Part shown: piece after piece, positions 8,297-17,358 of the stretch
How the letters are laid out: each line of letters begins with the position of its first letter
Numbering within the stretch: the first letter of the stretch is position 1
IMG/VR virus record: IMGVR_UViG_3300032326_000244
Coordinates: 1-58,039 of that record
Source of the DNA: a virus
Strand: one strand, 5' to 3'
Length of the DNA stretch: 58,039 nt
The notes under the pieces: model-generated
What the model was told of the DNA's origin: nothing
What the model saw: only the letters and a program-made list of their open reading frames with translations
The model's database searches: none
Program-made: the position numbers and the translations under genes

Positions 8297-9700
8297 ATGA
8301 ATAAAATATCTGAAACATTTTGTATTTTGCCCTGGGTACACCTGAGTACACGACCTGACGGCAGCATGAGAGTTTGCTGTACAGCCAATGCCAGCAGCGT
8401 TGGAGCTACTAACGATAAAGAGCATGGCGGCATGGTTGGTGTTCTCAAAACAGACGACGGCAAACCAAATAATTTAAACGTAAGCGATTTTAAAAGTGCG
8501 TGGAATAGTACGTATATGCGAAGTGTACGTAAGCAAATGATTAACGGCGAGCAACCTCCTAGCTGTTTAAAATGCTACAAAGAAGAAGCGGCTGGGCATA
8601 ACAGCAAACGTATGTGGGAAACCGCATATTGGAGTCAACGAGTAAATGTTGATAAGTTGTTAGAAGATACAGCAGAAGATGGCAGTGTTCCTCCACAACT
8701 TGCCTACATTGATTTACGATTTGGAACAAAGTGTCAATTGGCATGTGTGATGTGTAGTCCGCATGATAGCAGCGGCTGGATTAAAGATTACAAAGCTATT
8801 TTCCCTGAAGTGGAAAACGCCAGTTTAAAACAAACTATGTTATGGACTGACAAGGGTTCTACTAACGGCAGTAGTTATAATTGGCATAAACAAAATCCTG
8901 TGTTCTGGCAACAGTTCTATGAACAGATTCCTAATATGCAACAGATTTATTTTGCTGGCGGGGAAAGTTTAATTATTGAAGAACATTATGAAATTCTTGA
9001 AGAATGTATCAGACAAGGTCATGCTAAGAATCTTGAACTACGTTACAATAGTAACGGTGTTGAGTGGCGTGAGGATCTGTTTGATCTCTGGAAACATTTT
9101 AAGTTGGTCAGATTCCACTACAGTGTCGACAGCATCGGAGAAATGAATTCTTATATACGTTATCCTAGTACATGGGAACGTACTAAAGAAGTATTTCATA
9201 TTCTAGATAAACAAACCGGCAATAACGTTGAAGTTACAGTAGCTTGTGCTGTACAGGCACTGAACATTTATTATCTCCCAGACTTTCTGAAATGGAAACT
9301 CGAAGAAGGATTTACTAAAATTAACATGTGGCCATTCGGAGCCGGAGGCATTAACTATCATTTTGTATATCATCCGCCGCACCTAAACGTCAAAGTGTTG
9401 CCTGCAGAATTCAAAGCAGCTTGTCGTAAAAAGTATGAAGAATTTTATTCATGGTGGGAAGCAAACTGGGAACTGGGAATTCCTAGTTGGCACAAAGGCA
9501 AAGTAACATATGATGCTTGGCGCAAGGCAGAGTATGGTATTAGTCGTTTAGAAGGTATGTTAAAGTTTATGGAAAGTGAAGATTGGAGTAATCGACTTCC
9601 TGAAACTAAAGAATTTTTAGACTTATGCGATAAACAACGCAATCTTAACTTCGGTGAAATTTTCCCAGAGATGAAGGATATTTTCAATGGAACAAAGTAA
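8297..9700 (+). CDS. Radical SAM protein with N-terminal twitch-type domain (GGES variant)
   Basis: Cysteines 9, 27, 28, 90 and 93 (TFCILPW, RVCCTAN, SCLKC) form the twitch-type set; 146, 150 and 153 (CQLACVMCSP) form the radical SAM motif. The SAM-binding motif reads AGGESL instead of GGEP. At 467 residues it is the longest radical SAM protein of the island. The C-terminal half is closest to the 4574 protein. Its stop overlaps the start of the oxygenase-like gene by 14 bases, so the two are made together. The start lies close to the shared palindrome with the divergent 7002 gene, with no clear Shine-Dalgarno sequence. Substrate unknown. Confidence 0.9.
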   Translation: MNKISETFCILPWVHLSTRPDGSMRVCCTANASSVGATNDKEHGGMVGVLKTDDGKPNNLNVSDFKSAWNSTYMRSVRKQMINGEQPPSCLKCYKEEAAGHNSKRMWETAYWSQRVNVDKLLEDTAEDGSVPPQLAYIDLRFGTKCQLACVMCSPHDSSGWIKDYKAIFPEVENASLKQTMLWTDKGSTNGSSYNWHKQNPVFWQQFYEQIPNMQQIYFAGGESLIIEEHYEILEECIRQGHAKNLELRYNSNGVEWREDLFDLWKHFKLVRFHYSVDSIGEMNSYIRYPSTWERTKEVFHILDKQTGNNVEVTVACAVQALNIYYLPDFLKWKLEEGFTKINMWPFGAGGINYHFVYHPPHLNVKVLPAEFKAACRKKYEEFYSWWEANWELGIPSWHKGKVTYDAWRKAEYGISRLEGMLKFMESEDWSNRLPETKEFLDLCDKQRNLNFGEIFPEMKDIFNGTK

Positions 9701-10514
9701 AAATTTAGAATGGGTCCCTGGCGATCCTATAACAAAAGAAATGTTAGTAGTCAAAACAGAGGATCATGCTGCTTGGACAAAAACATGGGGCGATAGCTAT
9801 TGTGTCGAAAATGTATTTGACGACGACGAGTTAACCTGGTTAGAAGATTTAATGTATAGGAATCACAAAAGTCGTCGTGTTAAGAAAAACGGAACACTAC
9901 ACTTTAATGTAGACAATAGACTTATACAAAATAAGTTTTTTGACAAATTAAAAACTATTATTCCTGAACTAGAAAATACCGAACTATGGGAAGGTAATTT
10001 TTTAATAACTGCCACTCCTTATAACATACATATCGACACGGGTAACCACCAAGTGTTAAGTACAGCAACTTATGTTCCTGGCAAACAATTTATCATTCCT
10101 CTTTGGTTTTGCCACGGCAATAAAACTACTGATAATCCAGAGCACGGTACAGCCATCTTTAAAAACCGATTTATTATGTATGGTACAAATTTTGCCAAAG
10201 GCGACGCAAAGTATGATACTAATGTTTTTTACACAGTGCGCGACTATAAGGACTTAGTATGTTATAATAAAGACGGATCTGTATGGGATATTGACTGGTC
10301 TAAACGCAGCATAAGTGATGAAATATATAATAGATATTTTGACCACTTTAAAAGAGAATGGCTAGACGGCTTCGAATTGGAAGCAGTGTATCAATGGAAA
10401 CGTGGAAGTATCATAGTGTTTGATAGATCTCAAGCACACACAGGTATCAATTTTATGAAAAATAAAGTAACAATGAAGTGTGGGCTATCTATGATGACTA
10501 CAGTTAAACGATAA
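9687..10514 (+). CDS. Fe(II)/2-oxoglutarate oxygenase-like protein
   Basis: The protein has HID at residues 115-117 and a distal His at about 251 in SQAHTGINF, after the strand GSIIVFDRS. An HxD followed by a distal His in a cupin-like strand order is the iron-binding facial triad of 2-oxoglutarate-dependent oxygenases. These enzymes hydroxylate or desaturate substrates using O2 and 2-oxoglutarate. The family basic residue for 2-oxoglutarate is not certain here. The gene overlaps the end of the 8297 radical SAM gene and is followed after nine bases by a SPASM-type radical SAM gene. It may hydroxylate the same product. Confidence in the fold is moderate. Confidence 0.6.
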   Translation: MEQSKNLEWVPGDPITKEMLVVKTEDHAAWTKTWGDSYCVENVFDDDELTWLEDLMYRNHKSRRVKKNGTLHFNVDNRLIQNKFFDKLKTIIPELENTELWEGNFLITATPYNIHIDTGNHQVLSTATYVPGKQFIIPLWFCHGNKTTDNPEHGTAIFKNRFIMYGTNFAKGDAKYDTNVFYTVRDYKDLVCYNKDGSVWDIDWSKRSISDEIYNRYFDHFKREWLDGFELEAVYQWKRGSIIVFDRSQAHTGINFMKNKVTMKCGLSMMTTVKR

Positions 10515-10523
10515 TAGTAATCG

Positions 10524-11591
10524 ATGATAGAATTAGATCAAATAAAGATAGTCCATGTCGAAGCCAGTAGTAGGTGTAATAGCAGATGCCCTATGTGTAG
10601 TAGATTTACGGCAGACGGATTTGTTCAACCTGAATTAAACGAATTAGATTTAACTGGCGAAGTTTTTTATAAATTATTCACTAAAGAATTTACAAGTCAA
10701 TTAGAGCATGTGTATTTTAGTGGAGTCTACGGAGACCCTTGCTTAAACAAGCTATTACCAGAATTCGTTAATTATCTAATGGATAACGGATGTAAGAGTG
10801 TTAGCATAGACACTAATGGTGGATATCGTAGTGAAGATTGGTGGGCGAGTCTTGCTAGACCGCGGGTGATGATTAATTTTGCGTTGGACGGTACTGATAA
10901 CGAAACACTGGACAAGTATCGTATAGGAGTTGTGTACGATAAAGCGTATGCCAATATGAAAGCATTTGTTGCCAACGGTGGCAATGCACAGTGGAATTTT
11001 ATTGTGTTCAAACATAATGAGCATCAAGTTGAAACAGCCAAACAATTAGCCGAGGATATTGGCGCAAAGTTTAGACTTAAAGTAACGCAAAAATTTCGTG
11101 GACGAAAAAATTATAAAGTTATGATAGATGGTGTACAACAGTATACGTTGGAGCCGCCTGATCAAGAATCTTTTAGACATCCAAACGTAGGAACTGTTGA
11201 ACATATTCCTATCAGTATTTTTAAATATAAAGATTATTCAAAATTATCTCATCTTAACGGAAATAAGGTCAGTTGTAAAATACAACAACGTCAGGAAATT
11301 TATTTAACTAGTACTGGATTGTTAATGCCTTGCTGTTATCTTGCTACCTATACACATGATAGTCCAGGCGCCGCACAGTTTACTAGTATATACGATTTAG
11401 AAAAATTTAATTTAAAATCTCTATCAGTAGCTGAAATCTTAGAAAATTTTAAACCAATAAGCGACAACTGGGACAAAACTATAAATGATGGAAATTTAAT
11501 TACTTGCTTACACACTTGTGGAAATAAAGAAAACACTACACTTTATCAAAACATCAATTTGAAAAAAGAAAATATTTTAAAACAGCAATGA
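10524..11591 (+). CDS. Radical SAM protein with C-terminal SPASM-like domain
   Basis: The radical SAM motif is at residues 18, 22 and 25 (CNSRCPMC). As in the protein at 590-1759, the GGEP motif is replaced, here by SGVYGDP. The C-terminal 80 residues have cysteines in SCKIQQ, MPCCYL, TCLHTCGN, fitting a SPASM-type auxiliary cluster region. The two proteins share the segments DTNGG/HTNGS, the DYIVF/NFIVFxHNEHQVE stretch and overall length, so they are paralogues within one cluster. The stop overlaps the next gene start by four bases (ATGA). Substrate unknown. Confidence 0.9.
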   Translation: MIELDQIKIVHVEASSRCNSRCPMCSRFTADGFVQPELNELDLTGEVFYKLFTKEFTSQLEHVYFSGVYGDPCLNKLLPEFVNYLMDNGCKSVSIDTNGGYRSEDWWASLARPRVMINFALDGTDNETLDKYRIGVVYDKAYANMKAFVANGGNAQWNFIVFKHNEHQVETAKQLAEDIGAKFRLKVTQKFRGRKNYKVMIDGVQQYTLEPPDQESFRHPNVGTVEHIPISIFKYKDYSKLSHLNGNKVSCKIQQRQEIYLTSTGLLMPCCYLATYTHDSPGAAQFTSIYDLEKFNLKSLSVAEILENFKPISDNWDKTINDGNLITCLHTCGNKENTTLYQNINLKKENILKQQ

Positions 11592-12946
11592 CAGCAAAAT
11601 CTAAAACATTTTGTATATTACCTTTTATACACATACAAGTTAAACCCAGCGGGCAAATAAAACCTTGTTGTCGATTTGATTTCGTACACGACGACTATAT
11701 TGATAAAACATGGACTGCTGAAAAAGGTAACGCATATCACACTTTTAATAAGTATAACATTTCCAACGGTTCTACTTTAACTGAAGCTATGAACAGCGAT
11801 TTATGGAATGATGTCAGACATAAGATGTTAGCAGGAGAACCTGTTAGTGGATGTAGAAAGTGCTACACACAGGAAACATTTAACGGCAGTTCGATGCGTG
11901 TTTATGAAAACAATGACAGAAACGATGGTATACAAGATGAGTTATCTAGTAGTGTAGAACCTTTAAAAATAAAATATCTCGAGATGACTTTTGGAAATTA
12001 TTGTAATTTAAAGTGTAGAACATGTGCGGGTGATTTATCTAGCACATGGCACGAAGAAGAAGTATTATTGGCAAAAGTTTACCCTGGCAGATACAGCTCT
12101 CCTAAAGTTTTAAATATTCCTTTTAATTGGAAACCTGAAGATTTTATCAATATAGAAGAAATTAAATTCACTGGCGGTGAGCCTATGATTCATCCTGACT
12201 TTTTAAAGTTAATGGATATGTTAATTGAAATCGATGTTGCCAAGAATATTTCGTTAGATGTGTTTACAAATTGTAGTTGGAAGCCTGGCGAGAAGTTCTT
12301 TAAAAGACTAAATCAATTTAAACAAGTAAAAATTAGTTTAAGTATAGACGGCGTTGGAAAAACTAACGATTATATAAGAACACCCAGTGAGTGGAATGTA
12401 GTTGATTCTGTTGTGGATAGTTGGCTCGGCCAAGAAGCAGCAGCTCCTTCTAAAATTCAAATAACGTGGAATCCTACTATCAATATCTATAATATTTTAG
12501 AAATAGATACAATGATAGCTTGGTGGGATGAAAAACAAAACAGACATTTTCTCAATCGTCCTTGGCCCAATTTAATAGAACAAAATTATAGAGAAGACAC
12601 TACTTCTAGTTTTAGATTAATTTTTAACATTTTACAAGATCCGAAATACTTGTCAGTATCCAATTTACCAGAATCGGCAAAACAGTTAGCCAGCAGTAAA
12701 CTAAAATTAATATATGACAAATACGATTCTTCTAATTCGTTAGGTAACCCCCGTAAAGAAATGTTTAATAAAAAATTAGCCGCAATTGACGGAGCTCTTA
12801 AGTTACCAGCAAATAAAGAAATGCTACAGTTATTTGCTAGCTATACCGAAGACTTAGATAGACTACGTACCCAGTCGTTAAAAAATTCTTTACCTTTATT
12901 GTACAAAGAATTAGAAGGTTATGTAGAATACACAGGAAAACTATAA
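11588..12946 (+). CDS. Radical SAM protein with N-terminal twitch-type domain
   Basis: Cysteines 9, 27, 28, 89 and 92 (TFCILPF, KPCCRFD, GCRKC) form the twitch-type set. The radical SAM motif is at 139, 143 and 146 (CNLKCRTCAG), with TGGEPM following. The protein belongs with the 4574 and 8297 proteins in the subgroup with F-C-x-x-P near the start, but its second half differs. It begins a run of three twitch-type genes joined by overlapping stop and start codons, so all three are probably made in fixed proportion. Substrate unknown. Confidence 0.9.
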   Translation: MTAKSKTFCILPFIHIQVKPSGQIKPCCRFDFVHDDYIDKTWTAEKGNAYHTFNKYNISNGSTLTEAMNSDLWNDVRHKMLAGEPVSGCRKCYTQETFNGSSMRVYENNDRNDGIQDELSSSVEPLKIKYLEMTFGNYCNLKCRTCAGDLSSTWHEEEVLLAKVYPGRYSSPKVLNIPFNWKPEDFINIEEIKFTGGEPMIHPDFLKLMDMLIEIDVAKNISLDVFTNCSWKPGEKFFKRLNQFKQVKISLSIDGVGKTNDYIRTPSEWNVVDSVVDSWLGQEAAAPSKIQITWNPTINIYNILEIDTMIAWWDEKQNRHFLNRPWPNLIEQNYREDTTSSFRLIFNILQDPKYLSVSNLPESAKQLASSKLKLIYDKYDSSNSLGNPRKEMFNKKLAAIDGALKLPANKEMLQLFASYTEDLDRLRTQSLKNSLPLLYKELEGYVEYTGKL

Positions 12947-14190
12947 TGAGCAAGACTTTTTGTGTTATGCCATTTTGCCATGTAAACATTAAACAAGAAG
13001 GTAAAGTAAGTGCCTGCTGGAGATACCCTGATAAAATTGGAGACTATACTAAACAAAGTATCAGTGAAGTTTGGAATGGTACTGAGATAAAAGAATTGCG
13101 AAGACAATTACTCAACGATGAGCGTCCTGTAGGATGCCGTAGTTGTTGGGATATGGAAGACAGCGGTGTTCGTAGTACAAGATCGCAAACAGCAGTTGAT
13201 TATAAAGACATAATGGATATTGAAAAGGCAAAAGCAGTAATCGCCGAAGACTTTTCAATGCCTGCTGAAAATTTAAAAAGCATCGAACTTAGATTTGATA
13301 ATATTTGTAATTTAATGTGTAGACATTGTAGTCCTGATTACAGTAGTAAATGGGAAGCGGCAGTTAAGCGCGATGAAAAGCTACAAAGTAAAATGATTCA
13401 GTTCGGCACTTTTAGGAAAAGTGATGAGCATATAAACCTCAATCAAAAAATTATTGATGAGATTGGCAGTACTGTTTCTTCTAATCTAACAGAAATTATG
13501 CTAGCAGGTGGCGAGCCTTTATATCATGAACGTCATTATGATTTTATTAAGTCTATGCTACCCAACGCTAAAAATATAAAACTTAGCTATAACAGTAATT
13601 TAACCAAATTAAATTACAAGGGTAATTCTATTTTAGAGTTATGGAAGCATTTTAAAAAAGTTAACCTACGTGTAAGCATCGATGGTGATCCTAGTTGTTA
13701 TCAATATGTTAGAGCACACGATGGCTTGACAACAATTGAAAAAAACATTAAACTAGTACAAGAAGTACCTAATACTAGAGTCAGCGCAACCTGTACTACC
13801 AGTTTATTGAATATAACAAGATTGATACCAACTATAGAATATTTCTTATCATTAGGCGCATATTTTCATGCCAGCATAGTTCAATATCCTAGGGCATTAA
13901 ATCCTAAGTTGTTGCCTGTAGAACTAAAAGAAAAAATAACAACTGATTGGAATAATTGGATTGCTGATATCGATACAAATATTATAAATTGTGTAAAGTT
14001 ATTGCCTACCACGGATGTAGAATCACATAAGAAAAACATCCTAAAGTTTGGACATATGGTAGTTAATTATATGAATTCAGAAAATTGGCATGACCACTGG
14101 CACGAATTTGTAGATTACTCTGCGGTATTGGATGATTATTTCAAAACAGACTTATACAGCGTATACCCTGAATTTAAATTTATAAAGTGA
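12946..14190 (+). CDS. Radical SAM protein with N-terminal twitch-type domain
   Basis: Cysteines 6, 24, 64 and 67 (TFCVMPF, SACWRY, GCRSC) form the twitch-type set; here the double cysteine of its neighbours is C-W, so one ligand is missing or replaced (Cys11 is an extra candidate). The radical SAM motif is at 121, 125 and 128 (CNLMCRHCSP), with AGGEPL. The TAATG junction with the previous gene implies coupled translation. Among the twitch-type proteins it is the shortest at 414 residues. Substrate unknown. Confidence 0.9.
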   Translation: MSKTFCVMPFCHVNIKQEGKVSACWRYPDKIGDYTKQSISEVWNGTEIKELRRQLLNDERPVGCRSCWDMEDSGVRSTRSQTAVDYKDIMDIEKAKAVIAEDFSMPAENLKSIELRFDNICNLMCRHCSPDYSSKWEAAVKRDEKLQSKMIQFGTFRKSDEHINLNQKIIDEIGSTVSSNLTEIMLAGGEPLYHERHYDFIKSMLPNAKNIKLSYNSNLTKLNYKGNSILELWKHFKKVNLRVSIDGDPSCYQYVRAHDGLTTIEKNIKLVQEVPNTRVSATCTTSLLNITRLIPTIEYFLSLGAYFHASIVQYPRALNPKLLPVELKEKITTDWNNWIADIDTNIINCVKLLPTTDVESHKKNILKFGHMVVNYMNSENWHDHWHEFVDYSAVLDDYFKTDLYSVYPEFKFIK

Positions 14191-14195
14191 AACAT

Positions 14196-15515
14196 ATGGA
14201 AGAATGGAAAAATACTTATTGTTCTAAATCATGGACTGATGTCAATGTAGACTTTTCAAGTGAGTTCGTTAGAAACTGTTGTAAATCGCAGCCTATTAAA
14301 TTTGTTCCAAACTTAGATAAAACTTTCTTTGAATTTTCACCCGATTTAGTCAAACGTAAGACAGATAGTTTAAACGGAATTCAAAATGAGCAATGTAATT
14401 TTTGTTGGAAAGAAGAAGGCAACAGAGCTACTTATCGAGACGTACATAATAGGTGGTCAACTGAATTTGTAGAATCAACTCGAGATGATCTTTTATCTAC
14501 TGACAAATCATTTGCGAATTATATAGAAGTAAAGTTTTCTAACACTTGCGATATGGCCTGTTTATATTGTAGTCCAAAATTTAGTAGCAAAATAGCAATA
14601 GAAGAAAACGTTCGAATTAAAAGTGTGCCACTGGCATCTGAATTCGAAGCTTTTAAAGAATTCTCAGATCCTCTAATTAAAAACGCAGTAAAATTAGTAA
14701 AGGAAGATATAAAAAAAGATGTATGGGATACAACACAATTACGTTTTGTATTTCTAGGCGGCGAGCCTACATTGATAGATCAATTTTATGACTTTATTAA
14801 TCACATTACTGAAAGAGTCAAGCATTATACTCAGGAAAAAAACTGGGAATATAAAATGAGGAATATACGTCTTGAAATAGTTACTAATGGTAATACTACT
14901 CCAGCTCTTATGGAGAAGTTTTTTAAATTAGTCGGCACCACTAGTTTTCAATGGACTGTTGGAATAAGTAATGAGTCATTCGGACACGATGCTGAATTAA
15001 TACGAAACGGCTTGAATTGGGAAAGATTTCAACATAATTTTAATCAATATATTTCCAGGTCTAAAAAAATTGATAGTATTAATCTAGCACCTGCCCTTAA
15101 TATTTTTAGTTTAAAGACATTTCATCTTTACGTAGCATGGGTACATGAACAATTTAACAAACAGTTGGAATTAACTGGATACTGCCCTGCATTTACATGG
15201 CATGGCAATTTTATTGCGGACCCTGTAATGGATATAAATGTGTTACCTATCGAATATAGAAAATATGTCGACCTTGCTATCGATTTGATTGAAAAAGAAA
15301 CTAATCCTAAATTTAAAAATAAGCAAAACACAATTAAATTCTTAAATCAAATGAAAGATAGAATTGGGTCAATTGATCCTGAATCGCCCGATGTCAAATG
15401 GTACAAAGAACGAGCAAGAGATTGGCTCTTAGTGAAAGAGCAAAAGAAAGGCGTTAGTAACTTAACACCTTTGTTATTAAATATTGGTTACGATAATTAT
15501 AAAGAGTACATTTAA
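14196..15515 (+). CDS. Radical SAM protein with N-terminal twitch-type domain
   Basis: Counting from the alternative GTG start at 14187, cysteines 12, 31, 32, 70 and 73 (TYCSKSW, RNCCKSQ, QCNFC) form the twitch-type set, and 121, 125 and 128 (CDMACLYCSP) the radical SAM motif; LGGEPT follows. The ATG at 14196 is chosen because it is the first ATG; the GTG at 14187 would overlap the previous stop as GTGA and would add three residues. The C-terminus is basic and unlike that of its neighbours. The stop overlaps the next start (TAATG). Substrate unknown. Confidence 0.88.
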   Translation: MEEWKNTYCSKSWTDVNVDFSSEFVRNCCKSQPIKFVPNLDKTFFEFSPDLVKRKTDSLNGIQNEQCNFCWKEEGNRATYRDVHNRWSTEFVESTRDDLLSTDKSFANYIEVKFSNTCDMACLYCSPKFSSKIAIEENVRIKSVPLASEFEAFKEFSDPLIKNAVKLVKEDIKKDVWDTTQLRFVFLGGEPTLIDQFYDFINHITERVKHYTQEKNWEYKMRNIRLEIVTNGNTTPALMEKFFKLVGTTSFQWTVGISNESFGHDAELIRNGLNWERFQHNFNQYISRSKKIDSINLAPALNIFSLKTFHLYVAWVHEQFNKQLELTGYCPAFTWHGNFIADPVMDINVLPIEYRKYVDLAIDLIEKETNPKFKNKQNTIKFLNQMKDRIGSIDPESPDVKWYKERARDWLLVKEQKKGVSNLTPLLLNIGYDNYKEYI

Positions 15516-16687
15516 TGAGTAATGATTTATCTTGGTCGGCTTACGACTTTACAAAAATTCCGTACAACGATATTCAACGTGTCGGTCAGCGCACAATGTT
15601 GTACAGAGATCTCTTTACAGTTAGTTGGTTGTTAGGTAGATTCTGTAACTATCGATGCAGTTACTGCTGGCCTTATGCCCGTAGTGACAAGAAAGACCAC
15701 AGACCTACAGAGTTATGCTTACTTACAGTAGACGAGATTAAGCGTCAAGCACGTGAGCGAGGATTTAACAGCTTTCACTTCAGTCTAAGCGGCGGCGAAC
15801 CCACGTTCCATCCAGGGTATATTGATATTCTAAATCATCTAAACAATGATGCGGAAAATACAAATTATACTAGTGTACATATGACTACTAACATGAGTCG
15901 TAGTTTACGATGGTTTGAAGATGAGTACTGCCCTGCTGTAAGCAAATTTCATAGAGCCAGCATCACGGCTAGCTTACATACTGAACATGTAGACACTCCT
16001 GAAAAGATGCAAGATTTTGCTGACAAACTAATATTGTGTCAACAGCATGATGTACAGGTAACTATTAACATGGTCATGGTTCCTGAATGGTTTGAACGTG
16101 ATTTCGAAAATGCCTTGTTCTTTCACAATCAAGGAATCAACGTAACGCTAAAACCTCAAAGCGATCCTACAGCAAGTCGTGTAGTTGATGGATATACTCC
16201 GGATATGCTAAAACGTTTACACAACGGTATGCCACAACGAGCATTTACAGAAAATAAAGCAGATGAAGCTAAACTAGTCAAGCGTCCTATCCCTACATTT
16301 CGTAAAGTACCAGATCCATTGTACAAAGAAGAAAACGCAAAAATACCACAGCATTTTCAAGTAGAATTTGTCGACTCTAACAAGAAAATTTGGTACATGG
16401 ATCAAGCTGAAAGATTTAATGCCTTTAACTTTAACAAGTTTAAAGGATGGGAGTGTAGTAGTGGCTATCGCAGTATTATTATACGTGAACCAGATGGCAG
16501 TATAAAACGTAGTTATAGCTGTAGCGATGTTCCATTAGGTAATGTAGAAACTGGTTTTAACTTGTTTAACGGACCGACTCCATGTATTAGCGAAAGTTGT
16601 GTTAGCAGTGCTGACAGTAAAATACCCAAAAGAGCGCCCGGAACAAAGTTACCTTTGTGGCCGGGCGATAAGACGTTTGAAGATTAA
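15515..16687 (+). CDS. Radical SAM protein with cysteine-containing C-terminus
   Basis: The radical SAM motif is at residues 44, 48 and 51 (CNYRCSYCWP), and SLSGGEPTFHPG is the SAM-binding motif. There is no N-terminal cysteine domain. The C-terminal 70 residues contain WECSSG, YSCSDV, TPCISESC, so one auxiliary cluster is possible. It resembles the 1761-2711 protein in design. It is the last gene of the + strand island and overlaps the stop of the convergent thyX gene by four bases. A strong GC-rich hairpin (16635-16667) lies within its last codons. Substrate unknown. Confidence 0.9.
   Translation: MSNDLSWSAYDFTKIPYNDIQRVGQRTMLYRDLFTVSWLLGRFCNYRCSYCWPYARSDKKDHRPTELCLLTVDEIKRQARERGFNSFHFSLSGGEPTFHPGYIDILNHLNNDAENTNYTSVHMTTNMSRSLRWFEDEYCPAVSKFHRASITASLHTEHVDTPEKMQDFADKLILCQQHDVQVTINMVMVPEWFERDFENALFFHNQGINVTLKPQSDPTASRVVDGYTPDMLKRLHNGMPQRAFTENKADEAKLVKRPIPTFRKVPDPLYKEENAKIPQHFQVEFVDSNKKIWYMDQAERFNAFNFNKFKGWECSSGYRSIIIREPDGSIKRSYSCSDVPLGNVETGFNLFNGPTPCISESCVSSADSKIPKRAPGTKLPLWPGDKTFED
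16635..16667. terminator. Strong hairpin at a convergent gene junction
   Basis: CGCCCGG (16635-16641) pairs with CCGGGCG (16661-16667), and inside it ACAAAG pairs with CTTTGT around a TTAC loop. The hairpin lies in the last codons of the + strand radical SAM gene, about 20 bases before its stop and just past the end of the - strand thyX operon. On the - strand it is followed by CTCTTTTGGG, a short T-rich stretch; on the + strand there is no T run. It could stop transcription from the right or block antisense reading. Termination is inferred. Confidence 0.4.
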
Positions 16688-17358
16688 ATTTCTAAAGGAA
16701 ATACTTCAGAAATAATTTTAGCACATGCTTGAGCAATCTCCATGTGCTCTTTTTGTGTTCCGTTTTCCTTACGCAAGTTAATGTAATGAATCCAGCTACG
16801 GATAGTACCGTTCATGTACATACGACTTACAGTAAGACCTTCGGGTAGAACAGCACGAGCTTGCTCTTTGGCAATGCCATTAGCGATAGCCCATTTATAT
16901 TCTTTCTCGACTGCAAACAGCACCCGCTTCTGAGCACGTTCCCATTCGATAGCCAGTAAACGTTGGCTTTCGTCGTTCATATCAAACTCAACACTGTTCT
17001 GTCTATTCTTTGTATCCTGAAAACGTGCTTCACGAATAACAAACGCTTCACCTAATTCTGCTGTAGGATCGGCATAGCGTTGACTAAACTCTTGAAAGCT
17101 AAATGAACGATGACGAAGAATTTGTCGAGCAATGTCACGGGTAGTTTCAATTTCAATACAAGCTGAAACCATCTCAAGCGGACTCCAATGCTGGTGCTTG
17201 ATCAAGTACTTGATTAGCTTTTCACTTGTTTCTGTATTGAATTGGTTGGCAGGGTTACTTACACGAGCACAGTAAGCTACAAGATCTAGCGCATCTTCGA
17301 CGTCTTGATTTTGAAATTCTTCTGTGGGCTTGCTATAAGATACTAATTTAACTTTCAT
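16684..17358 (-). CDS. thyX: Flavin-dependent thymidylate synthase ThyX
   Basis: ThyX methylates dUMP to dTMP using methylene-tetrahydrofolate, FAD and NADPH. The signature RHRxxSxxExSxRY is complete: R82, H83, R84, S87, E90, S92, R94 and Y95. The length of 224 residues is normal for the family. The C-terminal part with SRMYMNGTIRSWIHYINLR binds substrate. Phages carry ThyX to raise the dTTP supply for their own replication. The start overlaps the stop of the upstream 106-residue gene by four bases (ATGA), and the stop overlaps the convergent radical SAM gene. This assignment is firm. Confidence 0.97.
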   Translation of the reverse strand: MKVKLVSYSKPTEEFQNQDVEDALDLVAYCARVSNPANQFNTETSEKLIKYLIKHQHWSPLEMVSACIEIETTRDIARQILRHRSFSFQEFSQRYADPTAELGEAFVIREARFQDTKNRQNSVEFDMNDESQRLLAIEWERAQKRVLFAVEKEYKWAIANGIAKEQARAVLPEGLTVSRMYMNGTIRSWIHYINLRKENGTQKEHMEIAQACAKIISEVFPLEI

